Positions 9,457-18,054 of a DNA stretch of 64,000 nt are shown one piece after another. The translations under genes and the position numbers were made by a program. Numbering within the stretch: the stretch's first letter is position 1; each line of letters opens with the position of its first letter. The notes under the pieces were generated by a model. The model saw only the letters and a program-made list of their open reading frames with translations. It was not told where the DNA came from and did no database searches. The DNA comes from Clostridium_AM tanneri (GTDB lineage Bacteria; Bacillota; Clostridia; Clostridiales; Clostridiaceae), in the NCBI RefSeq assembly GCF_033659955.1, contig NZ_JARUJP010000001.1:310001-374000 (forward strand). Direction: 5' to 3'.

Positions 9457-9530
9457 AGTTCCCCCCCTTCTTCAAAATGTTATTATTAACATATCCCACT
9501 GATATATTAATTTATATGAAGGGGGGAAGT
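9457..9530 (-). terminator. Long-range G/C inverted repeat between gpr and spoIIP
   Basis: Arms of about 12 bp, AGTT-C7-TTC (9457-9470) and GAA-G6-AAGT (9518-9530), enclose about 47 AT-rich bases. On the minus strand the second arm is followed closely by a T-run (GAATTTTTTC). It is probably the transcript end of gpr, or a structure separating two sporulation genes that are expressed at different times. Confidence 0.55.
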
Positions 9531-9545
9531 AATATATTACCAGTA

Positions 9546-10517
9546 CTATCCTAAAAATCTATTAATATCTTCTAAATCTAAAGCTGGCTGCAATGCTATA
9601 TTTATTCCATTAGCTATTACTTTTGATACGGATTCAACAACAACGTCCACTTCCTTAGGAGTTACCATAAGATTTCCTACATAAGGTTCTAGGAGGCTTT
9701 GGATCATTCTTTGCTTTTCATTCTTATCTATTGACTTTAGCATATCGTAAAATTCTGACCCTTTTGTAGATTGGGCTACCATTTCATCTAATACCATATC
9801 TATAGTATCATTAGCCATAGTTGCAGCATCAACTACTGTTGGCACTCCTATAGCTATAACCGGTATGCCTAAGGTCTTTTCACTTATTTCCATTCTTTTG
9901 TTTCTAACTCCTGACCCTGGGGAAATACCTGTGTCGCCTATTTGAATAGTAGTATTTACCCTCTCCATTTTTCTAGAAGCTAAAGCATCTATGCATACTA
10001 TTAAATTAGGCTTTATTTTATCCACTATACCTCTTATAATCTCACCAGTTTCCATACCTGTAAGGCCTAAAACCCCTGGAGCTATAGCACAAACTGGCCT
10101 TATACCTTCATCTATTTGATCAGGTATTAACTGCTTTAAATGTCTTGTTACCATTAATTTCGAAACAACTTTAGGCCCTAATGCATCTGGAGTTATGTTC
10201 CAGTTTCCTAATCCTACTACAAGAGCTGTCATACTATCATCTAAATTTATCATTTCAGATAAAGTTTTTCCAAGAACAGTACTTACTTCATCCATGGTAT
10301 CCCCATCATAATGAGTAAACTTTGGCATATCTATAGTTACATATGTACCTTCTGGTTTTCCCATAGCTCTAGCGCCAACATCATTTAAAATCTTCACTAT
10401 AGTTACCTTTACATCTCCTTCTTCCTTCTCTTCAGATTCAACTCCCGGTATATTACTGTTTTGTCTTTGATATATTTCCTTAGCCTCAACAGCTAAATCT
10501 GTTCTTATACTAAACAT
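9546..10517 (-). CDS. gpr: Germination protease GPR
   Basis: Spore protease that degrades small acid-soluble DNA-binding proteins at germination. The 323 residues are close to the family length. It begins with the short propeptide-like MFSIRTDLAVEA segment removed on zymogen activation, then family blocks such as VVGLGNWNITPDALGP, GETGEII-type and IGDTGISPGSGV. Start at ATG 10517 after GGAGGG. Adjacent to spoIIP and divergent from rpsT, the normal arrangement. No convincing sigma-F/G promoter could be fixed by eye. Confidence 0.98.
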   Translation of the reverse strand: MFSIRTDLAVEAKEIYQRQNSNIPGVESEEKEEGDVKVTIVKILNDVGARAMGKPEGTYVTIDMPKFTHYDGDTMDEVSTVLGKTLSEMINLDDSMTALVVGLGNWNITPDALGPKVVSKLMVTRHLKQLIPDQIDEGIRPVCAIAPGVLGLTGMETGEIIRGIVDKIKPNLIVCIDALASRKMERVNTTIQIGDTGISPGSGVRNKRMEISEKTLGIPVIAIGVPTVVDAATMANDTIDMVLDEMVAQSTKGSEFYDMLKSIDKNEKQRMIQSLLEPYVGNLMVTPKEVDVVVESVSKVIANGINIALQPALDLEDINRFLG

Positions 10518-10621
10518 AGTTATATTCCCTCCATTTTATAATGATTTTTCAACATAATTTTTAATATTAGGTTTTCCTACTTTACAGTTCATATTCTGAC
10601 TTTTTAACGCAAAAAAAACAC

Positions 10622-10650
10622 TTGAAGATTATAACCTTTAGTGTTATAAT
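10622..10650 (+). promoter_or_regulatory. Sigma-A promoter of rpsT
   Basis: TTGAAG (10622-10627), 17-base spacer, TATAAT (10645-10650). It gives a leader of roughly 75-80 bases ahead of rpsT. Confidence 0.88.
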
Positions 10651-10705
10651 ATCATTTGTTGAATAAACGAGACTCACTAGCAAAAATTCCCCAAAGCTGA
10701 TGAGA

Positions 10706-10726
10706 CCCTATAAAACTATAAGGGGG
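10706..10726 (+). promoter_or_regulatory. RBS-masking hairpin in the rpsT leader
   Basis: CCCTATA (10706-10712), loop AAAC, then TATA, a bulged A and GGG (10717-10724). The right arm overlaps the AGGGGG ribosome binding site, so folding would limit translation. S20 autoregulation is known in E. coli; here it is inference. Confidence 0.45.
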
Positions 10727-10733
10727 TGAAACT

Positions 10734-11000
10734 ATGGCAAATATAAAATCAGCACAAAAGAGAATAAAAGTTACTGAAACTAAAACTCTTAGAAACAGAA
10801 TGATTAAATCAGCATTAAAAACTACTGTAAAGAAGTTTTTAGCTGCTGTTCAAGCTGGTAATGCTGAAGAAGCTAAAACTACTTTTGTAGCTGCTGTTAA
10901 GGCATTAGACATGGCTGCATCAAAAGGAGTACTACATAAAAATAAGGCAGCAAGAAACAAGTCAAGATTAGCTGCAAAGTTAAACAGCTTAACTGCTTAA
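10734..11000 (+). CDS. rpsT: 30S ribosomal protein S20
   Basis: Binds 16S rRNA early in small-subunit assembly. 88 residues, very basic and helical, opening with the family signature MANIKSAQKRIK. Start at 10734 after AGGGGGTGA. Monocistronic: own promoter upstream, strong bidirectional hairpin downstream, divergent from gpr and convergent with holA. Confidence 0.99.
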   Translation: MANIKSAQKRIKVTETKTLRNRMIKSALKTTVKKFLAAVQAGNAEEAKTTFVAAVKALDMAASKGVLHKNKAARNKSRLAAKLNSLTA

Positions 11001-11037
11001 TAAATAAACCGGTTTGTATAAACCGGTTATTTATTTT
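11001..11037. terminator. Bidirectional terminator between rpsT and holA
   Basis: AAATAAACCGGTTT and AAACCGGTTATTTATTT around a GTAT loop, flanked by A and T stretches on both sides. It serves the convergent rpsT and holA units. Confidence 0.92.
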
Positions 11038-11038
11038 G

Positions 11039-12082
11039 CTATCCAGCAATAGTATTTATTATTAATAGTTCCATTTCAGTTTTCTCATCTACAGAAGAAC
11101 TTTTCATCTTTCTCTCTGCAATTAAACAAAGTTCTATAGCACGCTTAAGCTGCTTTAATGTAAACTTCTTGCTCTGACCCATAAGCATATCACAGGCATA
11201 TTCTGATTTAATATTTAAAGCTTTCATTATTTCCTGCTTACTTTTCTTATTCTCAATATTTAGTTTTACTTTAAATAATAAATTAAACTGCCTTTCAATC
11301 ATATTCAAAATATAAGGTATTTTTTCTCCCTTATAAATAAGTTCATTTAGAACCTCTAGGGCATCCTTTACTCTCTTTTGAGATATTGGATTTACTAAGT
11401 CAAATATATCATCATCATTAGCTTTTAAAAATAGAGTTTTAATATCATCCTTAGTTATCTCTCTATCCTCAACATAACAGCAAAGTTTCTCAACTTCATT
11501 TTCTATTATGCTTAGGTTGTTATCCTCCATTAAACTAGAAAAGGCTCTTAACTCCACCTTTCCAATTTTTTTATTTCTTACTTCAAAAAAGCCTTTTATT
11601 TTTCCTTCTAATTGCTGTCCCCTTATTTTATCAGCTTTAACTACAGTAGCCTTCTTATCTAACTTATACAGCCTTTTGCCCGGCTTATCCCTTTTACCTT
11701 TAAAAACATCGTATAGAATAAGTATACAATGTGCTGGAACATTATCTACATATTCTAATACAGCATTAAAAGCCTTATCCCCTGAAAATTTATTACTTTC
11801 TCCTCCATCATCTTCTATAAAAGAAGCTCTATACACTAAAACTACCTTTTTATCGCTCATAAAAGGCACCGTTTCACAGGCATTTACTACAGCATCAAAG
11901 CTTTCAAGAGAGTTTCCATCAAATTTTAAGTAGTTTAGTTCTAAGAAAGACTTATCTATAGCCTTATTTATTATAGATTCAATGCCCTCCTTTATAAGTT
12001 GCTCATCATTTCCACAGAAGACATAACAGTTTGATATTTTATTTTTCTTAATATTTTCATTAAAAGTACCTATATCTAACAT
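11039..12082 (-). CDS. holA: DNA polymerase III subunit delta
   Basis: Clamp-loader subunit that opens the beta clamp during replication. 347 residues. The N-terminal region (about 17-160, starting SNCYVFCGNDEQLI) resembles the AAA-like delta fold without Walker motifs. The C-terminal collar domain includes the segment EKIPYILNMIERQFN. Last gene of a minus-strand run behind comEC with a 41-bp gap, which is the common Firmicute order comEC-holA-rpsT. Confidence 0.96.
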   Translation of the reverse strand: MLDIGTFNENIKKNKISNCYVFCGNDEQLIKEGIESIINKAIDKSFLELNYLKFDGNSLESFDAVVNACETVPFMSDKKVVLVYRASFIEDDGGESNKFSGDKAFNAVLEYVDNVPAHCILILYDVFKGKRDKPGKRLYKLDKKATVVKADKIRGQQLEGKIKGFFEVRNKKIGKVELRAFSSLMEDNNLSIIENEVEKLCCYVEDREITKDDIKTLFLKANDDDIFDLVNPISQKRVKDALEVLNELIYKGEKIPYILNMIERQFNLLFKVKLNIENKKSKQEIMKALNIKSEYACDMLMGQSKKFTLKQLKRAIELCLIAERKMKSSSVDEKTEMELLIINTIAG

Positions 12083-12123
12083 CTATGCACACCTCAAAAT
12101 TATCTAAATTACCTGACCCTTTC

Positions 12124-13899
12124 TCAATAAAGTTTAACTACTCTATTAAACATTATAACATATAGGTGGCAGTTTTCCTTATAATCATCATATCCATTTC
12201 TTAGAGAATTACTTAATCTGCTGCCTTGTGAAAAATTTACTGTGTCATAAGAATTAAATACCGCCAAATCTTTCCCATTTGTACTATTGTTTATAAACAT
12301 AAATCTTTCTTTGCCGCTATAAATACAAAGGTTTATTTTTTCATGGTAAGGAATCACCTTTAAATACAAATCATTATTTAACTTTATATTGACCTTTTCT
12401 TTTGGGTTAGAAATAACCTTGCTTATATTCATATACTCCTTTAAATTTATGACTTCCTTGGCACTTGCCTGATCATAATTGCATATTAATATTTTATCCG
12501 CCTTATAATTTATAACAACAGCTTCTCCCTTAAAGAAATCCATGTGATAAACCTTCGGAATAAAGCTATAATTTCCACAAAACATAATAAGCAGTACAAA
12601 AATCGGTAGATATTTATATTGTTTATACCCTCTTTCATATAGCAAATATGATATATAAATTATAATTAAAGCTATTCCCTCCATATATCCTAAATAACTT
12701 ACAGGAGGACATAGCCTTAAAATCAAATAGTTTGCACCTTCAATTGCAGTAAACATTAAATTTAGTATTGCACTAAAAAAACTAAATATAGGCTTTATAG
12801 AACCTACTAGTAAAGCTAAATTACCTACAATAACTATCACCGAATACATAGGAAGCAGAAATAAGTTTCCTAGTATAAAACCTCCACTAAAATTTTGAAT
12901 AGTAAAAGCAGTATACGGTACTGAAAATATTTGAGAGCTTAAGGTTACACTTAAACTTTTATTTATCATTTCAGGCATTCTGTGCATCATCCTTAAGAAT
13001 TTTTTATAATATATTAATATTCCTAATGTAGCTAAAACTGATAAAGTAAAACCTATATCTAGTATGTAGTATGGTTTAATAAAGAGGATAAGTAATGCTG
13101 CAAAACTTAAGGAAGATACACCATCATAGTTTTTACATACTGTTTTTGACAGCTTAAATATCAGTATCATTATAAAAGCCCTTACAGTTGATGCCTGAAG
13201 GCCAGTAAAAAGTATATAAATAAAAGAAACTACAATTGAGCATCTTAATCCTATTACACTTTCTAATACCTTATAAATAATGGCCATGTGAAACCCAGAA
13301 ACACTGACAGCATGAAATACTCCCATCTCCTGGAAATCACTTTTTTGACTTTTTGTTAGATACTCGGTATCACCGTAGCAAAGAGACATTACCAAGGCTG
13401 CTTTTTCTTCACCAATACTCTCCTTATAACTATAGTATATATTTTTCTTTATATCATATAGGGTATGTATAAAGTCCTTTTTATAGGGAGTATATTTTTC
13501 AATCTTATATGTTCCAATTATTCCTCTTGAATAATTGATTTCTTTTTTAAACTTACCACTGATTAATAGTTTTTGCCCCTCTTTTAGCTTTGTTATCTTT
13601 CCATTTAATATTAATTTTCTTCCCTTATAATTTGCTATATAGTAATACCCTTTGTTCTCTATAACTCTCACCTCTACAGAGTTTGGAACCTTTAAATCAA
13701 AGTACATCGTATAACTTAATGCTCCTAGTAAAAAGAAGAGAATATTTATAATAAAAAATTTCTTATCTAAGGTAAAAAAGAATATAGCAAAAAGAGATGC
13801 AGTAATAACTGCACCTGCTATAACACTCTGAGAAAGCATTAAGGTGGAAATACAGCCTATAAACAGAGAAATAGCGTAATATACGATAGGTCTCTTCAT
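12124..13899 (-). CDS. comEC: ComEC/Rec2 competence channel with degenerate C-terminal domain
   Basis: Putative inner-membrane channel for single-stranded DNA uptake. 591 residues: two to three N-terminal membrane helices, a small OB-like region (about 70-135), then the Competence domain with the family signature AVSVSGFHMAIIY and about eight helices. Typical ComEC proteins are 700-800 residues with a metallo-beta-lactamase domain. Here residues 453-591 begin like that domain (MDFFKGEAVVI resembles the usual FIDVGQGDA segment), but no HxHxDH zinc motif is present. The start overlaps the upstream gene by ATGA. comEA lies separately at 30 kb. Confidence 0.93.
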   Translation of the reverse strand: MKRPIVYYAISLFIGCISTLMLSQSVIAGAVITASLFAIFFFTLDKKFFIINILFFLLGALSYTMYFDLKVPNSVEVRVIENKGYYYIANYKGRKLILNGKITKLKEGQKLLISGKFKKEINYSRGIIGTYKIEKYTPYKKDFIHTLYDIKKNIYYSYKESIGEEKAALVMSLCYGDTEYLTKSQKSDFQEMGVFHAVSVSGFHMAIIYKVLESVIGLRCSIVVSFIYILFTGLQASTVRAFIMILIFKLSKTVCKNYDGVSSLSFAALLILFIKPYYILDIGFTLSVLATLGILIYYKKFLRMMHRMPEMINKSLSVTLSSQIFSVPYTAFTIQNFSGGFILGNLFLLPMYSVIVIVGNLALLVGSIKPIFSFFSAILNLMFTAIEGANYLILRLCPPVSYLGYMEGIALIIIYISYLLYERGYKQYKYLPIFVLLIMFCGNYSFIPKVYHMDFFKGEAVVINYKADKILICNYDQASAKEVINLKEYMNISKVISNPKEKVNIKLNNDLYLKVIPYHEKINLCIYSGKERFMFINNSTNGKDLAVFNSYDTVNFSQGSRLSNSLRNGYDDYKENCHLYVIMFNRVVKLY

Positions 13900-14156
13900 T
13901 GTACAATACCTTCCTTAGATAACATAGTATTATCCAATTCCAGCATTAAATTAATATTATGAGTCTGCGAATCTATTTCCATTTCTCTTAAACGAAGAAT
14001 TTCTTCTTTACCTCTCATTGTAAAATACCTCTGTACTATATCTTCCGCAAACTCCTTAGTTAGACTGTCATACATTGAAAAATAATCAACTTCAGGGATG
14101 TTTAAGAATACTATATTGCTTCCCTTTATTGCAGTATAAAACACATTTTGGAGCAT
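13896..14156 (-). CDS. Conserved small protein of unknown function between P-type ATPase-like gene and comEC
   Basis: 86 residues, not recognised. No membrane segment or metal motif; mixed alpha/beta with an acidic Leu-rich C-terminal half. The ATG at 14156 is preferred over the upstream GTG at 14168 because that GTG sits inside the AGGAGGTG ribosome binding site. It overlaps comEC by four bases (ATGA), so the two are translationally coupled. It follows the P-type ATPase-like gene by 45 bp. The coupling suggests a role linked to one of these membrane proteins, but that is inference. Confidence 0.75.
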   Translation of the reverse strand: MLQNVFYTAIKGSNIVFLNIPEVDYFSMYDSLTKEFAEDIVQRYFTMRGKEEILRLREMEIDSQTHNINLMLELDNTMLSKEGIVQ

Positions 14157-14201
14157 TTCATTTCCCACCTCCTATTGATATTCTATCCAACAATAGAAGG
14201 C

Positions 14202-16796
14202 TTAGTCATAATACTCATCTTTATTAAACTTATGAAATAGTGATATTAGCAACCAGACAACTGTTGCTATTCCTATGTTTATCCAATAATCTCCACTTAG
14301 AAAGATTTTCATATCTGCAGCAAATATCAAAATAGAAAATTGAATAATTAAATTACATAATATAAGTACATTAGACAATCTGCTTTTAAAAAATAACTTT
14401 TTAGAAAAACTATAAGTAAAAATTACTGCATTTAAATTCAAAACAGTAAAGGCCGCGGTTTTGGAAAATTCCACTCCTTGAGAATAGGTAGATACAACAA
14501 CTGCAAAAGCAGTGGCTCCCATTAGTAATCCATTAGATATAATAAAAGTCATCTTTTCTTTTATTATGTTTTTATCTATAACCTGGTTTACACAAGGCAC
14601 TTCATGCTTGTACTCCCATAACAGTACTATAGAGGATATAAATACTATTATGTTATTGAACCAAAAGACTTCCTGCATAACAAAAGGTATTTCATATTTC
14701 CATAGAGAAGATAGCATTATAAAAGCTAACATAGAGACACTACAGGTAAGAACATAGACTATCACTTTCCTAACCATAATCATTACTTTTCTAGCATCCT
14801 CTAGAAGATCAAGAAGTTTCATAAAATCTGTATCTACTAGAAATATACCTGTCAATTTTTTAAGTATATTACTGTTAGAAGTTGTTATGCCTACATCCGC
14901 GCTTCTTAGAGCAGGTAAGTCTATCAACTTAGCTCCAATCATAGCTGTAGTATATCCATAGCTGTTCAATGTTTTTATTATTTTTACCTTATGCTTAGAA
15001 TTTATTTTTGAAAAAACGCTTATTTTTTCCCCAATACGGCCAAATTCTTCTTCTGCCATATTGTCAATCTCTATACCAGATAAAATTTCACGGAGCTTTG
15101 ATATTAGTCCCATTTTTCTTCCCACTGCAAGAGCTGTAATTTTATTATCCTCAGTTATTATCACAGGTTTTACAGACAAGATCTTACTCTTTTTAACGGA
15201 ATTTTCAGCTTCTTCTTTTAACAAGTTTTCAAATCCCATTAGTCCAACAAATACTAGATTACTTTCAATATTTTCCTTAAGACTTGGCTCATAATTAAAA
15301 TTTCTATAAGCAAAGCCTATAACAGATAAACATTCGCCTGACATAACTATATCTGCCTTTTTTATAGCATTTATATCATCTTCTGTTATTTCTATCTCTA
15401 TACCATTCTTCATTATATGAGTGCACCTAGCTAACAAGGAGTCTACAGCACCTTTGACATTTGCTCTAAAATTTTCATCTAATGCATTTATTGTAGTCAC
15501 TATTCTTCTTTCACTATCAAAAGGTATGTGAAGAACTCTTCTATGCTCTCTATCCAACTTCCTTTTGTCCAGACCACTTTGCATCCCAAACTTGACAAGA
15601 GCCACTTCCATTAGATCATTTCTTGGGTTTGACAATTTTCCTACGTTAGTTTTTGTATCATTGCATAATAAGCCTATACTAGCTATTCTATACAGGTTTT
15701 GATTTTTCTCTTCATCTATATTTTCAAATACATTTTCCTCATTCGCATCAACAATTACCCCACTTGTGTATATCTTTACAGCCCTTACCTTATCCTTTGA
15801 GAAGGAGCCTACTTTATCTGTACAAATGGCAGATACAGATGAAAATTTTTCTAAGGTAGATAGGTCTTTAAAAATCACAGAACTTTTCTCCATTTGCTTA
15901 AATAGAATAGTAGAAATAACAGTTATTATTAAGACTATACCTTGCGGAATTCCCCCTAACAAAAATATAGCAGAGGTTTTTACTATAGTTTCTACTGTAG
16001 CTCCTGAATAGACAAGAACTCCATTGATACAAAATAAGCACATGAATATAAGTAAGGTAAAATGATTTATTAATTTGTGTAATCTGTAATTAAAAGATGG
16101 CATCTCTGCTTTTTTATCAAAAAGTAATTTAACTACACTAGCTATCTGAGTACTCATTCCAACGGCTATAACAATTCCTGTTCCACTTCCATTTACAACT
16201 ACGGAAGACTTAAAAAGAATATTTTTCATATCAGATAAGGTTAACTCTTTATCCTCTACTTTCGTCTCATATTTTTCTGCTATAAAATTCTCTCCTGTAA
16301 TAGAAGTTTCATTTACCCTTAGTTCATCCCCTTCTATCACCCTTAAGTCTGCAGGAACACTTTCACCTCTTCCTACAATTACAATGTCACCTACTACTAA
16401 CTCTACAGCAGGTATTTTTAAGGTTCTTCCTTCCCTAACTACTCTAGCATATCCACTATTAAGCCTTTCAAGTTCCTTTATTCGTTTTTCTTCGTTATAT
16501 TCACCAATAACTATACATGAAATATTTATTATCAATATGGTTAGTGCTGCTGCTGCTAATAAAAAATTTTCCATGTATAGAATTAAAAGAATAGAAACAA
16601 TTGTTAATAAGATCCACAGTTCTTTTATTTGTTTTAAAGTAAGCTTATATATGCTTTTTGTTTTTGGTATAACTATTTTATTTTCACCATACTGAGCTCT
16701 ATGGGTATTTATCTGTTCTTCGTCAAGTCCTGAATAGATGTTGCTTTGTAACTTTTTAACAACCTCACTCCATGGATTACCGTACCATTCAATCAT
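14202..16796 (-). CDS. P-type ATPase-like protein lacking most catalytic motifs (probable pseudoenzyme)
   Basis: 864 residues with the full P-type ATPase layout: cytoplasmic head, M1-M2, actuator domain, M3-M4, P and N domains, M5-M10 as in P2-type cation pumps. Key motifs are altered: TGES is TGEN (167-170), the M4 PEGL is PQGI (284-287), DKTGT is DKVGS (phosphorylatable Asp327 kept), DPPR is ENLL (523-526), TGD is TED (548-550) and GDGxNDxPAL is GAKLIDLPAL (621-630). The KGA nucleotide motif survives (448-450). ATG 16796 is chosen because AAAGGTGA sits at proper spacing; an in-frame ATG at 16832 has no RBS. The frame is intact, so it is not a decaying pseudogene. Confidence 0.9.
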   Translation of the reverse strand: MIEWYGNPWSEVVKKLQSNIYSGLDEEQINTHRAQYGENKIVIPKTKSIYKLTLKQIKELWILLTIVSILLILYMENFLLAAAALTILIINISCIVIGEYNEEKRIKELERLNSGYARVVREGRTLKIPAVELVVGDIVIVGRGESVPADLRVIEGDELRVNETSITGENFIAEKYETKVEDKELTLSDMKNILFKSSVVVNGSGTGIVIAVGMSTQIASVVKLLFDKKAEMPSFNYRLHKLINHFTLLIFMCLFCINGVLVYSGATVETIVKTSAIFLLGGIPQGIVLIITVISTILFKQMEKSSVIFKDLSTLEKFSSVSAICTDKVGSFSKDKVRAVKIYTSGVIVDANEENVFENIDEEKNQNLYRIASIGLLCNDTKTNVGKLSNPRNDLMEVALVKFGMQSGLDKRKLDREHRRVLHIPFDSERRIVTTINALDENFRANVKGAVDSLLARCTHIMKNGIEIEITEDDINAIKKADIVMSGECLSVIGFAYRNFNYEPSLKENIESNLVFVGLMGFENLLKEEAENSVKKSKILSVKPVIITEDNKITALAVGRKMGLISKLREILSGIEIDNMAEEEFGRIGEKISVFSKINSKHKVKIIKTLNSYGYTTAMIGAKLIDLPALRSADVGITTSNSNILKKLTGIFLVDTDFMKLLDLLEDARKVMIMVRKVIVYVLTCSVSMLAFIMLSSLWKYEIPFVMQEVFWFNNIIVFISSIVLLWEYKHEVPCVNQVIDKNIIKEKMTFIISNGLLMGATAFAVVVSTYSQGVEFSKTAAFTVLNLNAVIFTYSFSKKLFFKSRLSNVLILCNLIIQFSILIFAADMKIFLSGDYWINIGIATVVWLLISLFHKFNKDEYYD

Positions 16797-17118
16797 AAAC
16801 TTCACCTTTCCGTATTTTAAATGGATAAACATTTGAATATTGGATTTATATCCCTTTTAATATTCGTGATTATACACCAAGACTTTAGTAAACTTCAAAG
16901 CCGCTAAGACCATTAATATTATTATAATATATGCTGCTCTAAAGTATCCAGTGTGCACATTGACATAGATATCATTATATGTTAATATCATTAAAAATAT
17001 CTAAAATATTCCATGTCAGTATTTTTAAAAAAATGCATTTCTATAAAGTTTAAAAATCATTTCTTTAGCATAAGATATATAAATTTAATTATAAAAATTC
17101 TTGAAAGTGGGGGTAAAA
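16797..17118. other. Divergent intergenic region, P-type ATPase-like gene / opp operon
   Basis: 322 AT-rich bases between divergent genes. It holds one clear plus-strand promoter for opp (16960-16988) and about 130 bases of leader after it. No ORF, tRNA or strong hairpin was seen. A promoter for the minus-strand gene was not identified. Confidence 0.7.
16960..16988 (+). promoter_or_regulatory. Sigma-A promoter of the opp operon
   Basis: TTGACA (16960-16965), 17 bases, TAATAT (16983-16988). Near-consensus; leader of about 125 bases to oppB. Confidence 0.85.
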
Positions 17119-18042
17119 ATGTTTAAGTATATTCTAAAGAGATTGTTTTCCAGCGTCATAACCATATGGGTTGTAATTACTTTGACCTTCTTTTTGATGC
17201 ACAAAATACCCGGCGGACCATTTGATTCAGAAAAAAAATTGCCGGATCAGATTAAAGCAAATTTAGAGCTTAAATTCGGACTTAACAAACCTCTTGGCGA
17301 GCAATATACAACTTATTTAAAAAATGTTGTCTTTCACGGAGATTTAGGCCCTTCAATGAGGTATGAAGGTAAATCTGTAAATGACGTAATTACTTACTCC
17401 TTTCCAGCTTCAGCAAAGCTTGGTTTATGTGCTATAGGATTTGCACTTATAGTAGGTACCTATATGGGAACAACAGCAGCTCTTCATCAAGGAAAATGGC
17501 AGGACAACCTTTGTATGATTATCGCCACCCTTGGGGTAACAGTACCTAGCTTCGTTATGGCCACCTTCTTCATCTACTTTTTTGCCGTTAAACTTGGTTG
17601 GTTTCCAGCGGTAGGCTTTGATGAGCCTAAAAATTTAGTTCTTCCTTCTGTAGCCCTAGGCGGCTACGCCATGGCTTTTATTGCAAGGCTTTCTAGGTCA
17701 AGTCTTTTAGAAGTTATTAGACAAGACTATATAAAAGTAGCTAAAGCTAAAGGCCTATCAAAAGCAAAAGTTATTTACAAGCATGCATTGAAGAATTCAC
17801 TAATACCTATAGTAACATATTTAGGACCTCTTTTGGCAGGAATACTTACAGGAAGTTTTGTTATAGAAACATTATTCGGTATTCCAGGCCTCGGAAGAGA
17901 GTTCGTCCAAAGTATAGGAAACAGAGACTATACAACTACTCTAGGTGTAACAATCTTCTTCAGCACCTTCTTAGTATTATGCAACTTAATAGTAGACCTA
18001 TTATACGTAATTATAGACCCAAGAATAAAACTTGAAAGTTAA
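17119..18042 (+). CDS. oppB: Oligopeptide ABC transporter permease OppB
   Basis: Inner-membrane half of the peptide channel. 307 residues with six predicted helices. The C-terminal half carries the permease EAA-type loop (about 200-230, with VAKAKGLSKAKVIYKHALKN) that contacts the ATPases. ATG 17119 is preferred over the in-frame TTG at 17101 because GTGGGGGT sits seven bases before it. First gene of oppBCDFA, which has its own promoter. Confidence 0.96.
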   Translation: MFKYILKRLFSSVITIWVVITLTFFLMHKIPGGPFDSEKKLPDQIKANLELKFGLNKPLGEQYTTYLKNVVFHGDLGPSMRYEGKSVNDVITYSFPASAKLGLCAIGFALIVGTYMGTTAALHQGKWQDNLCMIIATLGVTVPSFVMATFFIYFFAVKLGWFPAVGFDEPKNLVLPSVALGGYAMAFIARLSRSSLLEVIRQDYIKVAKAKGLSKAKVIYKHALKNSLIPIVTYLGPLLAGILTGSFVIETLFGIPGLGREFVQSIGNRDYTTTLGVTIFFSTFLVLCNLIVDLLYVIIDPRIKLES

Positions 18043-18054
18043 GGAGGTTATTAA

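Noticed and set aside
10518..10620. Sigma-F/G promoter for gpr (CATTATA near the ribosome binding site)
   Set aside because: A CATTATA match exists but no acceptable -35 lies 15 bases upstream, and transcription would start almost on the ribosome binding site.
11508..11933. 141-codon plus-strand frame inside holA
   Set aside because: Antisense to a well-supported gene; Ser/Leu-rich translation typical of reverse-strand AT-rich coding DNA.
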